Shown here one piece after another: positions 56,191-64,000 of a stretch of 64,000 nt of DNA; within the stretch, counting starts at the first letter, position 1; each line of letters begins with the position of its first letter. The notes under the pieces were generated by a model. It was given only the letters and a program-made list of their open reading frames with translations. It did no database searches and was not told where the DNA came from. The DNA is from Ptiloglossa arizonensis (Eukaryota > Arthropoda > Insecta > Hymenoptera > Colletidae): positions 186,001 to 250,000 of the forward strand of contig NW_027479037.1 in NCBI RefSeq assembly GCF_051014685.1, written 5' to 3'. The position numbers and the translations under genes were made by a program.

Positions 56191-59100
56191 TTATACGTTA
56201 TACGTTATACGTTATACGTTATACGTTGTACGTTATACGTTATACGTTATACGTTATACATTATACGTTATACGTTATACGTTATACGTTATATGTTATA
56301 CGTGATACGTTATACGTTACATGTTATGCGTTATACGTTTTACGTTATTCGTTGTACGTTCTTCGTTACACGTTATACGTTATAGGTTATACGTTATACG
56401 TTATACGTTATACGTTATACGTTATACGTTATACGTTATACGGTATACGTTATACGTTATACGTTATACGTTATACGTTATACGTTATACGTTATACGTT
56501 ATACGTTATACGTTATACGTTATACGTTATACGTCATAGGTTATACGTTATACGTTATACGTTATACGTTATACGTTATACGTTATACGTTATACGTTAT
56601 ACGTTATACGTTATACGTTATACGTTATACGTAATACGTCATAGGTTATACGTTATACGTTATACGTTATACGTTTTACGTTATTCGTGATACGTTATAC
56701 ATTATACATTATACGTTATACGTTATACGTTATACGTTATACGTTATACGTTATACGTTATACGTTATACGTTATACGTTATACGTTATACGTTATACGT
56801 TATACGTTATACGTTATACGTTATACGTTATACGTTGTACGTTATACGTAGTACGTTATACGTTGTACGTTATACGTTATACGTTGTACGTTATACGTTA
56901 TACGTTATACGTTATACGTTGTACGTTATACGTTATACGTTATACGTTATACGTTATACGTCATAGGTTATACGTTATACGTTATTCTTTATGCGTTATA
57001 CGTTATACGATATACGTTATACGTTATACGGTATACGATATACGTTATGCGTTATACGTTTTACGTTATTCGTTATACGTTATACGTTATACATTATACG
57101 TTATACGTTATACGTTATACGTTATATGTTATACGTGATACGTTATACGTTACATGTTATGCGTTATACGTTATACGTTATATGTTATACGTGATACGTT
57201 ATACGTTGTACGTTATACGTTATACGTTATTCTTTATGCGTTATACGTTATACGATATACGTTATACGTTATACGGTATACGATATACGTTATGCGTTAT
57301 ACGTTGTACGTTATACGTAGTACGTTATACGTTGTACGTTATACGTTGTACGTTATACGTTATACGTTATACGTTATACGTTGTACGTTATACGTTATAC
57401 GTTATACGTTATACGTTATACGTTATACGTTATACGTTATACGTTATACGTTATACGTTATACGTTATACGTCATAGGTTATACGTTATACGTTATTCTT
57501 TATGCGTTATACGTTATACGATATACGTTATACGTTATACGGTATACGATATACGTTATGCGTTATACGTTTTACGTTATTCGTTATACGTTATACGTTA
57601 TACATTATACGTTATACGTTATACGTTATACGTTATATGTTATACGTGATACGTTATACGTTACATGTTATGCGTTATACGTTTTACGTTATTCGTTGTA
57701 CGTTCTTCGTTACACGTTATACGTTATAGGTTATACGTTATACGTTATACGTTATACGTTATACGTTATACGTTATACGTTATACGGTATACGTTATACG
57801 TTATACGTTATACGTTATACGTTATACGTTATACGTTATACGTTATACGTTATACGTTATACGTTATACGTTATACGTCATAGGTTATACGTTATACGTT
57901 ATACGTTATACGTTATACGTTATACGTTATACGTTATACGTTATACGTTATACGTTATACGTTATACGTAATACGTTATACGTTTTACGTTATACGTTAT
58001 ACGTTATACGTTATACGTTATACGTTGTACGTTATACGTTGTACGTTATACGTTATACGTTATACGTTGTACGTTATACGTTGTACGTTATACGTTATAC
58101 GTTATACGTTATACATTATACGTTATACGTTATACGTTATACGTTATATGTTATACGTGATACGTTATACGTTACATGTTATGCGTTATACGTTTTACGT
58201 TATTCGTTGTACGTTCTTCGTTACACGTTATACGTTATAGGTTATACGTTATACGTTATACGTTATACGTTATACGTTATACGTTATATGTTATACGGTA
58301 TACGTTATACGTTATACGTTATACGTTATGCGTTATACGTTATACGTTATACGTTATACGTTATACGTTATACGTTATACGTTATACGTCATAGGTTATA
58401 CGTTATACGTTATACGTTATACGTTATACGTTATACGTTATACGTTATACGTTATACGTTATACGTTATACGTTATACGTTCTACGTTATACGTTGTACG
58501 TTATACGTTGTACGTTATACGTAGTACGTTATACGTTGTACGTTATACGTTGTACGTTATACGTTATACGTTATACGTTATACGTTGTACGTTATACGTT
58601 ATACGTTATACGTTATACGTTATACGTTATACGTTATACGTTATACGTTATACGTTATACGTTATACGTTATACGTTATACGTTATACGTTATACGTTAT
58701 ACGTTATACGTTATACGTTATACGTTTTACGTTATTCGTTATACGTTCTTCGTTACACGTTATACGTTATACGTTACACGTTATTCGTGATACGTTATAC
58801 GTGATACGTTATACGTTATACGTTATACGTTATACGTTATACGTTATACGTTATACGTTATACGTTATACGTTATACGTTATACGTTATACGTTATACGT
58901 TATACGTTATACGTTATACGTTATACGTTATACGTTATACGTTATACGTTATACGTTATACGTTATACGTTATATGTTATACGTTATACGTTTTACGTTA
59001 TTCGTTATACGTTCTTCGTTACACGTTATACGTTATACGTTACACGTTATTCGTAATACGTTATACGTGATACGTTATACGTTATACGTTATACGTTATA

Positions 59101-62100
59101 CGTTATACGTTATACGTTATACGTTATACGTTATACGTTACACGTTATACGTTATACGTTTTACGTTATACGTTATACGTTATACGTTATACGTTATACG
59201 TTATACGTTATACGTAATACGTCATAGGTTATACGTTATACGTTATACGTTATACGTTTTACGTTATTCGTGATACGTTATACATTATACATTATACGTT
59301 ATACGTTATACGTTATACGTTATACGTTATACGTTATACGTTATACGTTATACGTTATACGTTATACGTTATACGTTATACGTTATACGTTATACGTTAT
59401 ACGTTGTACGTTATACGTAGTACGTTATACGTTATACGTTATACGTAATACGTCATAGGTTATACGTTATACGTTATACGTCATAGGTTATACGTTATAC
59501 GTTATTCTTTATGCGTTATACGTTATACGATATACGTTATACGTTATACGGTATACGATATACGTTATGCGTTATACGTTGTACGTTATACGTAGTACGT
59601 TATACGTTGTACGTTATACGTTGTACGTTATACGTTATACGTTATACGTTATACGTTGTACGTTATACGTTATACGTTATACGTTATACGTTATACGTTA
59701 TACGTTATACGTTATACGTTATACGTTATACGTTATACGTTATACGTTATACGTTATACGTTATACGTTATACGTTATACGTTATACGTTATACGTTATA
59801 CGTTATACGTTATACGTTATACGTTATACGTTATACGTTATACGTTATACGTTATACGTTCTACGTTATACGTTGTACGTTATACGTTGTACGTTATACG
59901 TAGTACGTTATACGTTGTACGTTATACGTTGTACGTTATACGTTATACGTTATACGTTATACGTTGTACGTTATACGTTATACGTTATACGTTATACGTT
60001 ATACGTTATACGTTATACGTTATACGTTATACGTTATACGTTATACGTTATACGTTATACGTTATACGTTATACGTTATACGTTATGCGTTATGCGTTAT
60101 ACGTTATACGTTATACGTTATACGTTATACGTTATACGTTATACGTTATACGTTATACGTTATACGTTATACGTTATACGTTATACGTTATACGTTATAC
60201 GTTATACGTTATACGTTATACGTTATACGTTATACGTTATACGTTATACGTTATACGTTATACGTTATACGTTATACGTTATACGTTATACGTTATACGT
60301 TATACGTTATACGTTATACGTTGTACGTTATACGTTATACGTTATACGTTATACATTATACGTTATACGTTATACGTTATACGTTATATGTTATACGTGA
60401 TACGTTATACGTTACATGTTATGCGTTATACGTTTTACGTTATTCGTTGTACGTTCTTCGTTACACGTTATACGTTATAGGTTATACGTTATACGTTATA
60501 CGTTATACGTTATACGTTATACGTTATACGTTATACGGTATACGTTATACGTTATACGTTATACGTTATACGTTATACGTTATACGTTATACGTTATACG
60601 TTATACGTTATACGTTATACGTTATACGTCATAGGTTATACGTTATACGTTATACGTTATACGTTATACGTTATACGTTATACGTTATACGTTATACGTT
60701 ATACGTTATACGTTATACGTTATACGTAATACGTCATAGGTTATACGTTATACGTTATACGTTATACGTTTTACGTTATTCGTGATACGTTATACATTAT
60801 ACATTATACGTTATACGTTATACGTTATACGTTATACGTTATACGTTATACGTTATACGTTATACGTTATACGTTATACGTTATACGTTATACGTTATAC
60901 GTTATACGTTATACGTTATACGTTATACGTTGTACGTTATACGTAGTACGTTATACGTTGTACGTTATACGTTATACGTTGTACGTTATACGTTATACGT
61001 TATACGTTATACGTTGTACGTTATACGTTATACGTTATACGTTATACGTTATACGTCATAGGTTATACGTTATACGTTATTCTTTATGCGTTATACGTTA
61101 TACGATATACGTTATACGTTATACGGTATACGATATACGTTATGCGTTATACGTTTTACGTTATTCGTTATACGTTATACGTTATACATTATACGTTATA
61201 CGTTATACGTTATACGTTATATGTTATACGTGATACGTTATACGTTACATGTTATGCGTTATACGTTATACGTTATATGTTATACGTGATACGTTATACG
61301 TTGTACGTTATACGTTATACGTTATTCTTTATGCGTTATACGTTATACGATATACGTTATACGTTATACGGTATACGATATACGTTATGCGTTATACGTT
61401 GTACGTTATACGTAGTACGTTATACGTTGTACGTTATACGTTGTACGTTATACGTTATACGTTATACGTTATACGTTGTACGTTATACGTTATACGTTAT
61501 ACGTTATACGTTATACGTTATACGTTATACGTTATACGTTATACGTTATACGTTATACGTTATACGTCATAGGTTATACGTTATACGTTATTCTTTATGC
61601 GTTATACGTTATACGATATACGTTATACGTTATACGGTATACGATATACGTTATGCGTTATACGTTTTACGTTATTCGTTATACGTTATACGTTATACAT
61701 TATACGTTATACGTTATACGTTATACGTTATATGTTATACGTGATACGTTATACGTTACATGTTATGCGTTATACGTTTTACGTTATTCGTTGTACGTTC
61801 TTCGTTACACGTTATACGTTATAGGTTATACGTTATACGTTATACGTTATACGTTATACGTTATACGTTATACGTTATACGGTATACGTTATACGTTATA
61901 CGTTATACGTTATACGTTATACGTTATACGTTATACGTTATACGTTATACGTTATACGTTATACGTTATACGTCATAGGTTATACGTTATACGTTATACG
62001 TTATACGTTATACGTTATACGTTATACGTTATACGTTATACGTTATACGTTATACGTTATACGTAATACGTTATACGTTTTACGTTATACGTTATACGTT

Positions 62101-64000
62101 ATACGTTATACGTTATACGTTGTACGTTATACGTTGTACGTTATACGTTATACGTTATACGTTGTACGTTATACGTTGTACGTTATACGTTATACGTTAT
62201 ACGTTATACATTATACGTTATACGTTATACGTTATACGTTATATGTTATACGTGATACGTTATACGTTACATGTTATGCGTTATACGTTTTACGTTATTC
62301 GTTGTACGTTCTTCGTTACACGTTATACGTTATAGGTTATACGTTATACGTTATACGTTATACGTTATACGTTATACGTTATATGTTATACGGTATACGT
62401 TATACGTTATACGTTATACGTTATGCGTTATACGTTATACGTTATACGTTATACGTTATACGTTATACGTTATACGTTATACGTCATAGGTTATACGTTA
62501 TACGTTATACGTTATACGTTATACGTTATACGTTATACGTTATACGTTATACGTTATACGTTATACGTTATACGTTCTACGTTATACGTTGTACGTTATA
62601 CGTTGTACGTTATACGTAGTACGTTATACGTTGTACGTTATACGTTGTACGTTATACGTTATACGTTATACGTTATACGTTGTACGTTATACGTTATACG
62701 TTATACGTTATACGTTATACGTTATACGTTATACGTTATACGTTATACGTTATACGTTATACGTTATACGTTATACGTTATACGTTATACGTTATACGTT
62801 ATACGTTATACGTTATACGTTTTACGTTATTCGTTATACGTTCTTCGTTACACGTTATACGTTATACGTTACACGTTATTCGTGATACGTTATACGTGAT
62901 ACGTTATACGTTATACGTTATACGTTATACGTTATACGTTATACGTTATACGTTATACGTTATACGTTATACGTTATACGTTATACGTTATACGTTATAC
63001 GTTATACGTTATACGTTATACGTTATACGTTATACGTTATACGTTATACGTTATACGTTATACGTTATATGTTATACGTTATACGTTTTACGTTATTCGT
63101 TATACGTTCTTCGTTACACGTTATACGTTATACGTTACACGTTATTCGTAATACGTTATACGTGATACGTTATACGTTATACGTTATACGTTATACGTTA
63201 TACGTTATACGTTATACGTTATACGTTATACGTTACACGTTATACGTTATACGTTTTACGTTATACGTTATACGTTATACGTTATACGTTATACGTTATA
63301 CGTTATACGTAATACGTCATAGGTTATACGTTATACGTTATACGTTATACGTTTTACGTTATTCGTGATACGTTATACATTATACATTATACGTTATACG
63401 TTATACGTTATACGTTATACGTTATACGTTATACGTTATACGTTATACGTTATACGTTATACGTTATACGTTATACGTTATACGTTATACGTTATACGTT
63501 GTACGTTATACGTAGTACGTTATACGTTATACGTTATACGTAATACGTCATAGGTTATACGTTATACGTTATACGTCATAGGTTATACGTTATACGTTAT
63601 TCTTTATGCGTTATACGTTATACGATATACGTTATACGTTATACGGTATACGATATACGTTATGCGTTATACGTTGTACGTTATACGTAGTACGTTATAC
63701 GTTGTACGTTATACGTTGTACGTTATACGTTATACGTTATACGTTATACGTTGTACGTTATACGTTATACGTTATACGTTATACGTTATACGTTATACGT
63801 TATACGTTATACGTTATACGTTATACGTTATACGTTATACGTTATACGTTATACGTTATACGTTATACGTTATACGTTATACGTTATACGTTATACGTTA
63901 TACGTTATACGTTATACGTTATACGTTATACGTTATACGTTATACGTTATACGTTCTACGTTATACGTTGTACGTTATACGTTGTACGTTATACGTAGTA
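56191..64000 (+). repeat. 4,095-bp (585-unit) tandem duplication at the window end
   Basis: Copy 1 spans about 56,191-60,285 and copy 2 about 60,286-64,000, cut by the window edge. Every landmark compared (56,228/60,323; 56,837/60,932; 57,381/61,476; 58,494/62,589; 59,511/63,606) is offset exactly 4,095 bp. The pattern of variant units reads the same with no visible difference. The exact join lies within about 35 bp of featureless repeat. Each copy contains modules zeta and eta and several TTGTACG/TAGTACG groups. Confidence 0.9.

Larger units (their letters stand above)
41942..64000 (+). repeat. Heptanucleotide satellite (TTATACG)n, family B, right of the insertion
   Basis: About 22 kb of the TTATACG array continues to the window edge, made of the same family B modules as the stretch before the retrotransposon. 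The first 500 bp carry on the pattern interrupted at 39,998, as comparison with 48,283 onward shows. Several nested higher-order periods can be read (1,477, 1,827, about 3,213 and 4,095 bp). Nothing non-satellite is present after the poly(A) tail, and no gene is visible. The base at 41,941 is an A that could belong either to the tail or to the satellite. Confidence 0.97.

Noticed and set aside
1..64000. CRISPR array
   Set aside because: There are no alternating unique spacers; the repeat is continuous with a 7-bp period.
1..64000. TATA boxes or promoters
   Set aside because: TATA occurs in every unit, so its presence carries no information.

Overview
This window is almost entirely one satellite DNA. 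About 62 kb of the 64 kb is a head-to-tail array of the 7-bp unit TTATACG, always in the same orientation. The only other sequence is a 1.94-kb, GC-rich insertion at 39,999-41,940. The insertion is the 5'-truncated 3' end of a non-LTR retrotransposon of the R1 clade: the C-terminal half of the reverse transcriptase, a zinc knuckle, a structured 3' UTR and a poly(A) tail. R1-clade elements are best known from arthropods, so the source is very probably an animal and most likely an insect. No order or species can be named from the sequence alone. The array would suit a heterochromatic, pericentromeric or subtelomeric block, but that is inference.

Layout. (1) 1 to about 37,130 is satellite family A. 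It is marked by recurring clusters of variant units, including TTATAGG followed by TCATACC, TTATACC followed by TTATACA, TTATGCG/TTATAGG blocks, and a rare TTACACG/TTATTCG block. (2) From about 37,130-37,210 to 39,998 is satellite family B, with a different variant vocabulary (TCATAGG, TTGTACG, TAGTACG, TTCTTCG, TTATTCT). (3) 39,999-41,940 is the retrotransposon fragment, bounded by a 14-bp duplication of satellite sequence. (4) 41,941-64,000 is family B again.

Both families are built from higher-order repeats (HORs): blocks of variant units recur in the same order at offsets that are nearly always exact multiples of 7 bp. Examples are 721, 791, 1,288, 1,477, 1,827, about 3,100-3,600, 4,095 and about 7,800 bp. 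The clearest is a 4,095-bp (585-unit) tandem duplication filling the last 7.8 kb.

No host gene, tRNA, rRNA or CRISPR array is visible. The long open frames on the + strand are an arithmetic effect. TTATACG read in threes gives the same 7-residue cycle (L-Y-V-I-R-Y-T) in all three frames with no stop, while the - strand has a TAA every 21 bp in every frame. The only credible coding sequence is the retrotransposon remnant.

The most informative observation is that the insertion site can be read against an uninterrupted paralogue at about 48,240-48,560. This fixes the insertion at 1,956 bp including a 14-bp target-site duplication, exactly two satellite units. The second is that the element's 3' UTR is a nearly continuous chain of about ten hairpins, several of them perfect over 10-14 bp.
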